Assembly (NCBI GenBank): GCA_018716115.1
Contig: DVKF01000020.1
Coordinates: 1 to 51,797 of the forward strand
Source: Candidatus Alloscybalousia intestinigallinarum
GTDB lineage: Bacteria > Bacillota_I > Bacilli_A > RF39 > UBA660
DNA: 51,797 bases
Reading direction: 5' to 3'
Shown: one piece after another, positions 6,721 to 13,459 of the stretch
Layout of the letters: every line of letters begins with the position of its first letter
How positions within the stretch are numbered: position 1 is the first letter of the stretch
Position numbers and translations under genes: made by a program
Notes under the pieces: model-generated
What the model saw: only the letters and a program-made list of their open reading frames with translations
Told to the model about the DNA's origin: nothing
The model's database searches: none

Positions 6721-7563
6721 TTATAGATATCTAATGTGATCGACAATCGTTAAATTCGGCATTTTCTTTGTACGAATTTTATTCATTCTATCGAATTCAG
6801 AAGTTGTAAATTTCGGCATTTTTCTTTCTTCAAAATCTTCATTAGTTAATTCGTAATCTGCTAGTAATAACTGATGTATATCATTGGTTAATTCAATTTC
6901 TTTTTTATCTACTTCAGTTAACTCCTTTTTACTCTCTAACTCTGCAAGTTTCTTTTCTAATTCTTCGATCCTTTCTTTGTGTTGTCTTTCCCAGTACACA
7001 TCTGGTCCACCTACTACACTACGACGAGGTGGATAGGGATTATGTGATGCATATAAACTTTCTAATTTTCTTAATACGCGATTGATTTCTTTTTCTCTTA
7101 AGTCTTGATTTTGTAAAGATCGATATAAGCAAACGTTGCCAATCTTCATGCTTTTATATTCATCCGGAATATTTTTTCTTAAGTTTATTCGGTCTTGATA
7201 ATCAAAGCTAAATAGATAGACTTTTCGATTTTCTAATTGCAGAGAAACACTTAAGCTTTCGTTGTTATCGATGTCAATAGGTTGTTTTTGTTGTTCTAAT
7301 AGTTGTAAGGCTCTATGATAAATATTATAAGTAGCAATCTTCTTATATAATTCTAGTTCTGATAAAATTTCTCTTTCTTCTGTACTGATATTCTCTCTAA
7401 TCACAGAGAATTCAAGTTCTACTAAGGAATTTAAATAATCTAATATCGAGTTAGTTAGTATTCCTCTGTGCTTTTTTAATAAGTCTATTAATTCTTCTTT
7501 AGTAGCTAGTTTGTTTTCTGGATTAGCCCCCATTATTCCAAATTTTATATCATTGTTTTCCAT
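6721..7563 (-). CDS. uncharacterised soluble protein, coiled-coil C-terminal half
   Basis: I do not recognise this 280-residue protein. It has no signal peptide or membrane helix. The first half mixes short helices and strands (VSLQLENRKVYLFSFDYQ). The middle contains HNPYPPRRSVVGG, a Pro/Arg/Gly turn. A coiled coil follows (about residues 195-230: RIEELEKKLAELESKKEL), and the C-terminus repeats a basic KMPKF / KKMPNL pattern that might bind nucleic acid or a partner. ATG 7563 follows GGAGG. It is the first of three unrecognised genes between 6.7 and 9.7 kb, each with its own spacing, directly upstream of the ogt-tag gene on the same strand. Confidence 0.5.
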   Translation of the reverse strand: MENNDIKFGIMGANPENKLATKEELIDLLKKHRGILTNSILDYLNSLVELEFSVIRENISTEEREILSELELYKKIATYNIYHRALQLLEQQKQPIDIDNNESLSVSLQLENRKVYLFSFDYQDRINLRKNIPDEYKSMKIGNVCLYRSLQNQDLREKEINRVLRKLESLYASHNPYPPRRSVVGGPDVYWERQHKERIEELEKKLAELESKKELTEVDKKEIELTNDIHQLLLADYELTNEDFEERKMPKFTTSEFDRMNKIRTKKMPNLTIVDHIRYL

Positions 7564-7618
7564 AGTTCTATTCCTCCATCTATAATTTTTTCCACTTCAT
7601 CATGGTTGTCTTTGTTTT

Positions 7619-8224
7619 CTAGGCATTTGTTTTGGGTTCTATTATTTTCTTTAAGACTGGTACTTGTTGGTCATCTATTTTTTCTTTCTGTTTCGATAGT
7701 ACAAATGTAGTAAGGCTATCATCCCTATAGTAAGAAGGTATTCTAGCCGGTTGATGATCATTCTTTAATACTTCTATGCTGATATTGTTTTCCTTTAATA
7801 AAGAAACTAGCAAAGAGTAATCTAAATATATTTGTCGGTAGTGGTTGATTGTAGTTTGTTGGGGAAAACCAATGAAATATTTTTTTGTCTCTACATAATC
7901 TAAAATCGAGTAAATTAAAACGATTTTTTCTTGTTTGTTTTCTAGTAAGCCAGAAAAAGATAAATGATCAGGTAAATCTTTAAAATCTCCACAAAAAATA
8001 GTATGAAACGAAAGTTCCTTTTTCTCTTCGCTACCATACATTAAATCAACAACTTGTTCATTCACAAAATTTCTAGTTACTACTTCTCTATTTTCATAAA
8101 GTTGTAGCGTATGATAATCCGTCACTAAGTTGGCATCCCCTTGAATAATCTTAGGTGAGATCACTAAAAAATTCTTCTCTTTATATTCATTAATTTTATT
8201 TATGATTTCTTCTCTTGTTAACAT
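7619..8224 (-). CDS. uncharacterised soluble protein
   Basis: This 201-residue product has no signal peptide, membrane helix or catalytic motif that I can name. It begins with a helix (LTREEIINKINEYKEK), then alternates beta strands (NFLVISPKIIQG, HTLQLYENREVVTRNF) with helices and ends in a short basic tail. ATG at 8224 has GAGAGG six bases upstream; the adjacent TTG at 8227 is a weaker choice. A TATACT with TG extension lies about 40 bp upstream, and a GTTAACGAATA motif stands further upstream. Fifty-five bases separate it from the next gene, so the two may be co-transcribed. Codon use looks like its neighbours. Confidence 0.5.
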   Translation of the reverse strand: MLTREEIINKINEYKEKNFLVISPKIIQGDANLVTDYHTLQLYENREVVTRNFVNEQVVDLMYGSEEKKELSFHTIFCGDFKDLPDHLSFSGLLENKQEKIVLIYSILDYVETKKYFIGFPQQTTINHYRQIYLDYSLLVSLLKENNISIEVLKNDHQPARIPSYYRDDSLTTFVLSKQKEKIDDQQVPVLKKIIEPKTNA

Positions 8225-8312
8225 CAAAAACCTCTCTTACATCTTACTAAAAATAGTATAACATATGACTTAGATAAAAACTTGAAACACGTGAATAAAT
8301 TTTCAAAAAAGT

Positions 8313-8323
8313 TATTCGTTAAC
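8313..8323 (-). repeat. GTTAACGAATA intergenic motif, copy 2
   Basis: Second exact copy, in the 182-bp gap between two unrecognised minus-strand genes, about 90 bp upstream of the start at 8224. The same gap holds an imperfect hairpin (TTTCTA with TAGAAA, about 8330-8355) that could weakly terminate the upstream gene. Confidence 0.35.
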
Positions 8324-8406
8324 TAAACTTTTTCTACCATAACGGGATAGAAAGTATCCATTATTACTGACCTATCAAAATAGACAGAGTATTCCTTCTT
8401 TTTTTG

Positions 8407-9714
8407 CTACTTTTGAATATTATTTGGTTTTAACACTTTTGACTTTTCTTTTTCTAAAGTTACATTAATGTTGATTGCATCTATAAACTGTTCAGAAATC
8501 AATTGAAAATACTTTTCTTTGTTGGTACTAATTAGATGGCATATTTCATCAAAGGATTGATGGATAAAATGTTTTGGAGATAACGGATCGAATTCTTCTT
8601 GAACAGTTCCATTTTTAATATCCATTTTTGTGCCAAAAGTATTTAATTCATTTAACATGATATCTAAATTAGCATTACTTCCTAGTCTTGCCTGCAAAGA
8701 AGAGGAAATCGTTTTAATTTCTTGACTGGTTATCGTTCCTTCAGATAGAATTGGTAAACGATATTCTTCATCAGCGAGAATTTCTTTATGATAATCATTT
8801 TTTCCATAATGTCGTTTTTCAGAATGATACATTACCCTTATTGCCTCTTTATCTTTATATGCTTGGAAAGAATGATGGATACCATCTCCTTGTCCAAATC
8901 TAAATATCATAGCTGAATAAATATCTTCATCTTTTAATAATGGATAATCTTTCTCCCGTAGATTTAGGGGAAAATAATCTCTTATTGGTACATTAGTACT
9001 TTCAAAGCAAATACCATATAAATAGTTACTAAAGCCTTCTTGGTTTAGTTCGTTAATTCCATAAATTACATGATTATCTTTCCAAGAAATATATTTATCT
9101 TGACTACCATTCCATTTAACAAAACGAGGTCGTCCATAGGTATATATTTGTTCAAATGTATCATCGATTTTTTCATTTCTATAACTATTTTCATAAATTT
9201 TATTCAGTAATGACTGTTTAACATTTTTTCCATCATAAACTAGGTTTTGTAAATACCTTACAGCCATTTTTATTCCATCATTAATAAAAATACCACCAAC
9301 TGAATTGGGCATTTCCCGTTCGAAAACTAACTCATACTCTCCCTCTGTAAAAGTCATTCTGGTAATAATAGGAGCCTCACTTCCAATATAATAAAGAACT
9401 TCTTCTTTTCTGATAGGACTAGTAGAAATAACACAATTAAATTGCATTGGTCCACTAAAATTTAATAATTCTGCATTGCCAGTATAAGTAGCCGTATAGG
9501 AAGTAGCATTTCTTTCATCTACTATTTCGATGAATGGTGTAACTTCATCAAAGCTTTTAACTACATAATCTTCTATTCTTGATTCCTCTACTGGAATATT
9601 GAAAAATTTCGCTAGATCTAATAGCGTTGCTTTTTTATCAGCTGTTTCTTCCATATATCTTTTATAAGTCCTTTTTATTTCTCTTTTTAAAGCTTCAATT
9701 TTATCTTGGTACAT
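8407..9714 (-). CDS. uncharacterised large soluble protein
   Basis: This 435-residue product is not recognised. There is no signal peptide or membrane helix. It opens with a charged helix (YQDKIEALKREIKRTYKRYMEE), then a small helical segment (LLDLAKFFNIPVEE) that resembles an HTH-like unit, and a large mixed alpha/beta body containing FNCVISTSPIRKEEVLYYIG, ELVFEREMPNS and FRFGQGDGIHHSF. The Gly-Asp-Gly-His-His cluster is suggestive of an active or metal site, but I cannot place it in a family. ATG 9714 follows GGGAGG, and an extended -10 (TGCTAAAAT) lies about 25 bp upstream. A lineage-specific enzyme or phage-defence component cannot be excluded. Confidence 0.5.
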   Translation of the reverse strand: MYQDKIEALKREIKRTYKRYMEETADKKATLLDLAKFFNIPVEESRIEDYVVKSFDEVTPFIEIVDERNATSYTATYTGNAELLNFSGPMQFNCVISTSPIRKEEVLYYIGSEAPIITRMTFTEGEYELVFEREMPNSVGGIFINDGIKMAVRYLQNLVYDGKNVKQSLLNKIYENSYRNEKIDDTFEQIYTYGRPRFVKWNGSQDKYISWKDNHVIYGINELNQEGFSNYLYGICFESTNVPIRDYFPLNLREKDYPLLKDEDIYSAMIFRFGQGDGIHHSFQAYKDKEAIRVMYHSEKRHYGKNDYHKEILADEEYRLPILSEGTITSQEIKTISSSLQARLGSNANLDIMLNELNTFGTKMDIKNGTVQEEFDPLSPKHFIHQSFDEICHLISTNKEKYFQLISEQFIDAININVTLEKEKSKVLKPNNIQK

Positions 9715-9852
9715 AGAAAACCTCCCTTATTTCTAATATTTTAGCATACTTTACTCTTTTTTCTTTTTTTTTACTTTAAATAATTACATTTCTATTTCAA
9801 AATTATTTTTTCGTATTTAATACCTCAATAAAATATTGGATTCACTAAGTAA

Positions 9853-9937
9853 TTTGACACAATACAAAAAAATCAGTCATATTTCAGACTGAATATATTT
9901 AGAGTTTGATATTTTAAACAAGTTTACAATGTGTTCC
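9853..9937 (-). repeat. degenerate copy of the tRNA-Thr 3' flank (left repeat)
   Basis: This stretch matches 11620-11737, the region from the 3' end of tRNA-Thr through its terminator. The terminator hairpin is almost identical, the intervening segment is roughly three-quarters identical by eye, and the 10-mer TTTGACACAA is shared exactly at 9853-9862 and 11620-11629. The copies are direct repeats bounding about 1.8 kb. The GTTCGAA..TTCGAAC inverted repeat of the right copy is decayed to GTTT..AAAC here. Confidence 0.55.
9865..9893 (-). terminator. terminator of the papain/transglutaminase-like gene
   Basis: Stem TCAGTC (9873-9878) with GACTGA (9887-9892), then seven T on the minus strand. 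A near-identical terminator follows tRNA-Thr at 11661-11689. Confidence 0.85.
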
Positions 9938-9968
9938 ATAAAAGAGGAGGTACAATAACTTTTCAAGT

Positions 9969-10595
9969 TTAACGATATCCAGTAAATTTTTTGACTAATT
10001 TTTTTCCTTTATCATCTATTACTATTTCCGATTCTGATAATGGTAAAAATAAATGCGATGAATCAACGACAAATTGGTTATATATTAAATCAAAACTTTT
10101 AACCTTAAATGTATTTTCCGAAATTTGAACACTATTTTTTGATAAAGTAAAAATATCCAAAATCTCTTCTAGAGATGCTCTATAAGTAATAATTGGCTTC
10201 ATATGCTCATAATATAGTTGTTTTTCTACGATTGAGTAATTAAGACTATCGAAAACATATTCTTTTCCACCAAAAGAAAATTCAACCCATCCATGTTCAT
10301 AACTGCAATTATCAGTTTCGTCAACATCAATTTTTCCTCTAACAATATTATCAGTTTCTAATAATCCCATTACTGCATAACTACTATAGTGATAACAACT
10401 ATCTTTAAAACGCTTATCCAAATACTCTTGGAATTTTATAAATTTATATCTTTCTGGACAATAATATTTTCTTGCCACAAAAATCTTTTCAGTGCAACTT
10501 TCAAAATATTGATTTATATCTCTATGATTTCTAATAAAACTATCTTGCGAAGTAATAAAATGCATTCTATCTTGAAGTTTTGTGAATTTTAACAT
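9969..10595 (-). CDS. putative papain/transglutaminase-like cysteine hydrolase domain protein
   Basis: This 208-residue protein shows a plausible Cys-His-Asp triad in the order used by transglutaminase-like folds: Cys67 in DSCYHYSSYAVMGL at a helix start, His101 in YEHGWVEFSFGGKEYVFDSLN, and Asp116 in the same block. The HGW.EF..GG..YVFD pattern is what one expects for the central strands of that fold. No signal peptide is present, so it acts in the cytoplasm or is released by another route. ATG 10595 follows GGGAGAA. Upstream lie two palindromes that may be operators, and downstream a strong terminator. It lies inside the interval bounded by the tRNA-Thr flank repeats and is slightly more AT-rich than its neighbours. 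The specific substrate is unknown. Confidence 0.5.
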   Translation of the reverse strand: MLKFTKLQDRMHFITSQDSFIRNHRDINQYFESCTEKIFVARKYYCPERYKFIKFQEYLDKRFKDSCYHYSSYAVMGLLETDNIVRGKIDVDETDNCSYEHGWVEFSFGGKEYVFDSLNYSIVEKQLYYEHMKPIITYRASLEEILDIFTLSKNSVQISENTFKVKSFDLIYNQFVVDSSHLFLPLSESEIVIDDKGKKLVKKFTGYR

Positions 10596-10616
10596 AAAAA
10601 TTCTCCCATATTTAAC

Positions 10617-10631
10617 ATATCAAATTGATAT
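10617..10631. promoter_or_regulatory. palindrome upstream of the transglutaminase-like gene
   Basis: ATATCAAATTGATAT, 7-bp arms around one base, 22 bp upstream of the ATG at 10595. It shares the TCAA/TTGA core with the palindrome at 10655-10677, as expected for two sites of one regulator. Confidence 0.4.
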
Positions 10632-10654
10632 ATGCCAATTTGTAAGTGTGTTTA

Positions 10655-10677
10655 TTAAATTGATTTTGTCAATTTAA
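10655..10677. promoter_or_regulatory. second palindrome upstream of the transglutaminase-like gene
   Basis: A 9-bp perfect inverted repeat, TTAAATTGA (10655-10663) and TCAATTTAA (10669-10677), with a 5-nt centre. It is about 40 bp from the first palindrome, roughly four helical turns, on the same promoter region. Confidence 0.4.
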
Positions 10678-10714
10678 TTTTTATAAATATTCTATCATAA
10701 ATTTATGTATATTA

Positions 10715-10751
10715 AAACTCGAACACAAATGATTCTAAAAAGTTCGAGTTT
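10715..10751 (-). terminator. terminator-like hairpin of the unknown gene ending at 10869
   Basis: A perfect 10-bp stem, AAACTCGAAC (10715-10724) with GTTCGAGTTT (10742-10751), 17-nt loop; the minus strand continues TTTTAATAT. It lies 118 bp past the stop codon. The plus strand between 10770 and 10850 also carries a TTATCCACA box, a TATAAT and an AAGGTGA with no start codon after it. Confidence 0.5.
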
Positions 10752-10868
10752 GGTACAATCTGTGCTGCTGAGAAAGTTATCCACAACTTTTACCAAAGGT
10801 AATTGATATTTCTACTATAATATTTTGAACAAACAAAGAAAAGGTGAGAATAATTTTATATTTCCCCT

Positions 10869-11405
10869 TTATATTAACTTAACTCTGGTACTATTAAAAT
10901 AATCAGATTCAATTATTTCAGAAGACGCTCCAATAGATTCTAAATTTGAAATTATATTTTTATAATCATCTAAAGTTCCACGTCGAGCAGTATTTTCATA
11001 CAATTGTTGTACATATATATTTGCCAGTTCTATTTCGCCAAATATATATTCTGACATCATATACGATCTTAATTGGTATAATTCTTCATTACTTAATTGT
11101 GGAAAACGATTTCCTAATGATTTTATCAAATTTTTCAAATCTTCACGACTTATGGATTGTAGATGACTCCTAGTAAATAAATTTCCCTGTTCTACTTCAT
11201 TTTTGATAATTTTCAATAACTCTTCATCTTCAGTTGTTTCAATACCTAAAGTCAAAATTGAATAATATTGTACGGATAATCTATATTCATTTTTTCTTTG
11301 TTCTAATTCGTCTTCAAATGCTTTAATATAATCCAATGGAATTCTTGACTTCAAAAATGATATCTGATATTTCTGCACCAAATAATCAACGTCCATCATA
11401 CTCAT
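10869..11405 (-). CDS. uncharacterised helical protein in the tRNA-Thr-flank interval
   Basis: The 178-residue product is mainly helical and soluble (DVDYLVQKYQISFLKSRI, AFEDELEQRKNEYRLSVQYYS, REDLKNLIKSLGNRFPQLSNEELYQLRSYMMSEY), with no recognisable motif. I place the start at ATG 11405 because AAAGGAG stands just upstream. The longer frame up to 11561 would add a hydrophobic, Ile-rich run without a ribosome-binding site and is probably untranslated. It shares the interval between the two tRNA-Thr flank repeats with the transglutaminase-like gene, on the same strand but with a terminator-like hairpin between them. An antitoxin, immunity or modified-protein partner role is imaginable but not shown. 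Confidence 0.5.
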   Translation of the reverse strand: MSMMDVDYLVQKYQISFLKSRIPLDYIKAFEDELEQRKNEYRLSVQYYSILTLGIETTEDEELLKIIKNEVEQGNLFTRSHLQSISREDLKNLIKSLGNRFPQLSNEELYQLRSYMMSEYIFGEIELANIYVQQLYENTARRGTLDDYKNIISNLESIGASSEIIESDYFNSTRVKLI

Positions 11406-11619
11406 ATATAACACTCCTTTTATTTGGTTATCAAAATTATTTGTAGTATCGAAAATAACCACAATATCTCCCCCCCTTAGTAAATAATTTATAACTATCA
11501 TAACATACATTTGTCTTTTTTTATAAAGCCTTATAATTAAAATCATATTTCTATTTTCCATAATGCTGACTTTTATTATTCATATTTTGTCATTTCAAAA
11601 CAATTAATTTCCTGGCTGT
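11406..11619. other. gene-free stretch upstream of the unknown helical protein
   Basis: This part of the 325-bp gap between the gene starting at 11405 and tRNA-Thr has no convincing ORF. It contains a long purine run on the minus strand near 11470 (GGGGGGAGAT) and AT-rich sequence that could hold the promoter of the gene at 11405, but no clear -35/-10 pair was found. Confidence 0.4.
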
Positions 11620-11737
11620 TTTGACACAAGCATTAAATTTACCTGTGGGAATTTTTTGAATAAAAAATCAGTCAATATTTCAGACTGAAAGTATATTTAA
11701 AGTTCGAATGGTTCGAACAGATTCACAAAGTGGTGCC
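11620..11737 (-). repeat. tRNA-Thr 3' flank (right repeat, intact copy)
   Basis: Direct-repeat partner of 9853-9937. It comprises the last bases of tRNA-Thr, the 17-nt palindrome GTTCGAATGGTTCGAAC (11702-11718), the terminator and a TTTGACACAA 10-mer. Relative to the left copy it has about 35 extra bases between the terminator and the 10-mer. Confidence 0.55.
11661..11689 (-). terminator. terminator of tRNA-Thr
   Basis: Stem TCAGTC (11668-11673) with GACTGA (11683-11688), then six T on the minus strand, about 40 bp past the tRNA 3' end. Confidence 0.85.
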
Positions 11738-11806
11738 GACTATAGGGATCGAACCTACGACCTACGCGTTACGAGTGCGTTGCTCTACCAGCTGAGCTAA
11801 GTCGGC
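11731..11806 (-). tRNA. tRNA-Thr (anticodon CGT)
   Basis: A 76-nt cloverleaf with CCA encoded. Acceptor arms are GCCGACT and AGTCGGC, the D arm contains AGCTCAGCTGGTAGAGC, the anticodon loop is CTCGTAA, and the T loop is TTCGATC. It reads ACG codons. The base pair closing the anticodon loop is A-C rather than a Watson-Crick pair. A good promoter lies upstream and a terminator downstream, so it is a single-gene unit. Its 3' flank is duplicated at 9853-9937. Confidence 0.97.
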
Positions 11807-11809
11807 ATC

Positions 11810-11825
11810 AATAACAATTGTTATT
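11810..11825. repeat. 16-bp palindrome at the tRNA-Thr transcription start
   Basis: AATAACAATTGTTATT, perfect, lying between the -10 box and the first base of the tRNA. It would fall at or around the transcription start and could affect initiation or 5' processing. Confidence 0.4.
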
Positions 11826-11852
11826 ATACATGACATAGCCTCTCTTAGTCAA
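11823..11852 (-). promoter_or_regulatory. tRNA-Thr promoter
   Basis: TTGACT (11847-11852), 18 bp, TATAAT (11823-11828) on the minus strand, with the mature tRNA starting 17 bp further on. Confidence 0.8.
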
Positions 11853-11907
11853 TAGCTTTTCGGTTTAATTTCGTAGTAGAAATCTCCTATATTCTCCTTG
11901 TAACTTG

Positions 11908-12471
11908 CTAATCAAAATTGTTTTTTCCTAAAACTTTTTCTGCTTCTTCAGTTGATTTTTTAAAATTATATCCATAGATGTTATAGTCTCCATCTTGATA
12001 ATCATATCTACCAGTCTTAGAGGCAATATGATTAATTTGTTCGTCATTAACATGGGCTTTCGCAAAAATATAGTAATTAGGTAATTGTCTTTCTTCCGTT
12101 CTAAATCGTTCTCGATAATCGAATACTTGTTCATTTCCAGCAATGATTTCTAATAGTTGTTTTAGTGCTTGATAAATGTACTTATGGTTTCTTTCTTCTT
12201 CTACTAATCCCCATCTAAGTTCTAATGGACCTTTTTTCATTTGAAGCAGTAAAATAAATCCTATTTTTTTATCTTTAAAATATACTCTTTTCCCGTTTTC
12301 TTTCTTTTCTGTATTATGTTTTATAAAATAAGCTAACTTTCCATAAGGGACTTCTCGTTCCATTTTACTTAAAATGGGGTCACAGAAAATATCACTCATA
12401 TCTTCTTGATCGAGATCACTTTCTTCATCATAATACTGTAAAGAAATCCACTCGTAACTTTCTTCTTGCAT
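11908..12471 (-). CDS. GNAT-like acetyltransferase fold protein
   Basis: The 187-residue product has features of the GNAT fold. A strand pair KIGFILLLQMKKGPLELRWGLVEEERNHKYIYQALKQLLEII occupies the place of motif A (residues about 68-110), where the usual Q/R-x-x-G-x-G/A is replaced by EERNHKYIY. Later, HVNDEQINHIASKTGRYDY matches the typical end pattern (N..S..la.k.Gf). Because the acyl-CoA pyrophosphate loop is degenerate, activity is uncertain. The N-terminus is acidic. It follows the PHP gene by 83 bp on the same strand. The fold call is an inference from strand and helix pattern. Confidence 0.45.
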   Translation of the reverse strand: MQEESYEWISLQYYDEESDLDQEDMSDIFCDPILSKMEREVPYGKLAYFIKHNTEKKENGKRVYFKDKKIGFILLLQMKKGPLELRWGLVEEERNHKYIYQALKQLLEIIAGNEQVFDYRERFRTEERQLPNYYIFAKAHVNDEQINHIASKTGRYDYQDGDYNIYGYNFKKSTEEAEKVLGKNNFD

Positions 12472-12554
12472 TTGTTTTCCTCTTTCCTGCCTACCTATTT
12501 ATATTTTAATATTATTTTAAAAATAAGTACACCTTTACTAGTTAAAAATTAACA

Positions 12555-13445
12555 TTATTTATCCAAAAAATCTAATATATTATTGATTTCTGTTTCTGAC
12601 AAATGAATATCGTGAATTAATCCAATTTCAGGATGCAGATTATCTTTACAGTGAAAGTCAGAACCAATTGTTGTTTTTAGGTGATGAGATGCAGCAAACT
12701 GATTCCAGAAACTACTTTCATCTATTCTTTGTTGATTCCTGTCAATATAAATATAATTACTTTCTATCCCATCTGCTTGTATTTCTTGAATAATACCAAG
12801 AATATCTTGAGGACTAAGATTATCTTCATAACCATAACTTACTGGGTGCGCTAAAATTACTTTTCCACCGGCTTCTCTAATGAGATTAGCTGCTTCTTTA
12901 GGCGTAATTGTCTTTTTTTCAACATAAGCAGGGCAACTTTCGTTCATAATGGTTTCGATAAATTCCCCCTGATTAGGAAGATAGCCAAAAACAAGTTCCA
13001 GTTGACTTTTATTTTCTTCTTTAGTAATTATATCTTTCGCAATATGAGCCTTGGTCACGGTTTCTAATTTACTTAAATAGTCTATATCCACTTGATAACC
13101 TAGTTCCTCTAGTTTTTTTGTTACTTGTTTTAAATAAATTTGTCTGGCATTTCTCAAATAATTCAATTCTTTCAAAAGTTTAGGATTTTTTACATCTACG
13201 TTGTAACCTAAAACATGGATGCCACACTTCTTTATCTTAGTCGATATTTCTACGGCTGGAATTAATTTTATTCCTTTTTCATGAGCGTATTGAATTAATT
13301 CTTCTTGATATGATTCGACTGTATCGTGATCCGCTATCGCAATACAATTAACCTCTAGGCGTGCGGCTTCATCAATCACTTCTCGTGGTGACAAACTTCC
13401 ATCTGAACAGGTAGTATGTATGTGTAGATCTATTCTTGATTTCAT
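12555..13445 (-). CDS. PHP-domain phosphoesterase (TrpH/RnaAM-like)
   Basis: The 296-residue protein has all the metal-binding motifs of the PHP family: DLHIHTTCSDGSLSP at the N-terminus, IADHDTV at about residue 39, PAVEIS at about 66, HVLGYN, ILAHPVSYG near residue 200, and GSDFHC near the end. Proteins of this size and arrangement are 3',5'-nucleoside bisphosphate or small-oligoribonucleotide phosphatases such as YciV/TrpH; they act in the cytoplasm with a trinuclear metal centre. ATG 13445 follows AAAGGAAAAG inside the short 14-bp gap after the ABC gene, so it is probably the third gene of the ABC operon. The exact substrate is not determined by sequence. Confidence 0.85.
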   Translation of the reverse strand: MKSRIDLHIHTTCSDGSLSPREVIDEAARLEVNCIAIADHDTVESYQEELIQYAHEKGIKLIPAVEISTKIKKCGIHVLGYNVDVKNPKLLKELNYLRNARQIYLKQVTKKLEELGYQVDIDYLSKLETVTKAHIAKDIITKEENKSQLELVFGYLPNQGEFIETIMNESCPAYVEKKTITPKEAANLIREAGGKVILAHPVSYGYEDNLSPQDILGIIQEIQADGIESNYIYIDRNQQRIDESSFWNQFAASHHLKTTIGSDFHCKDNLHPEIGLIHDIHLSETEINNILDFLDK

Positions 13446-13459
13446 TTTCTTTTCCTTTC

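Noticed and set aside
10777-10785. Perfect DnaA box TTATCCACA
   Set aside because: A single copy with no cluster, no dnaA or dnaN and no DUE; such a 9-mer is expected by chance in 52 kb.
10815-10870. TATAAT and AAGGTGA on the plus strand with no start codon after
   Set aside because: No ORF follows; at most a decayed promoter. Noted as part of the interval between the tRNA-Thr flank repeats.
11406-11561. N-terminal extension of the gene at 10869-11405
   Set aside because: AAAGGAG is placed right before ATG 11405, and the upstream codons lack a ribosome site.
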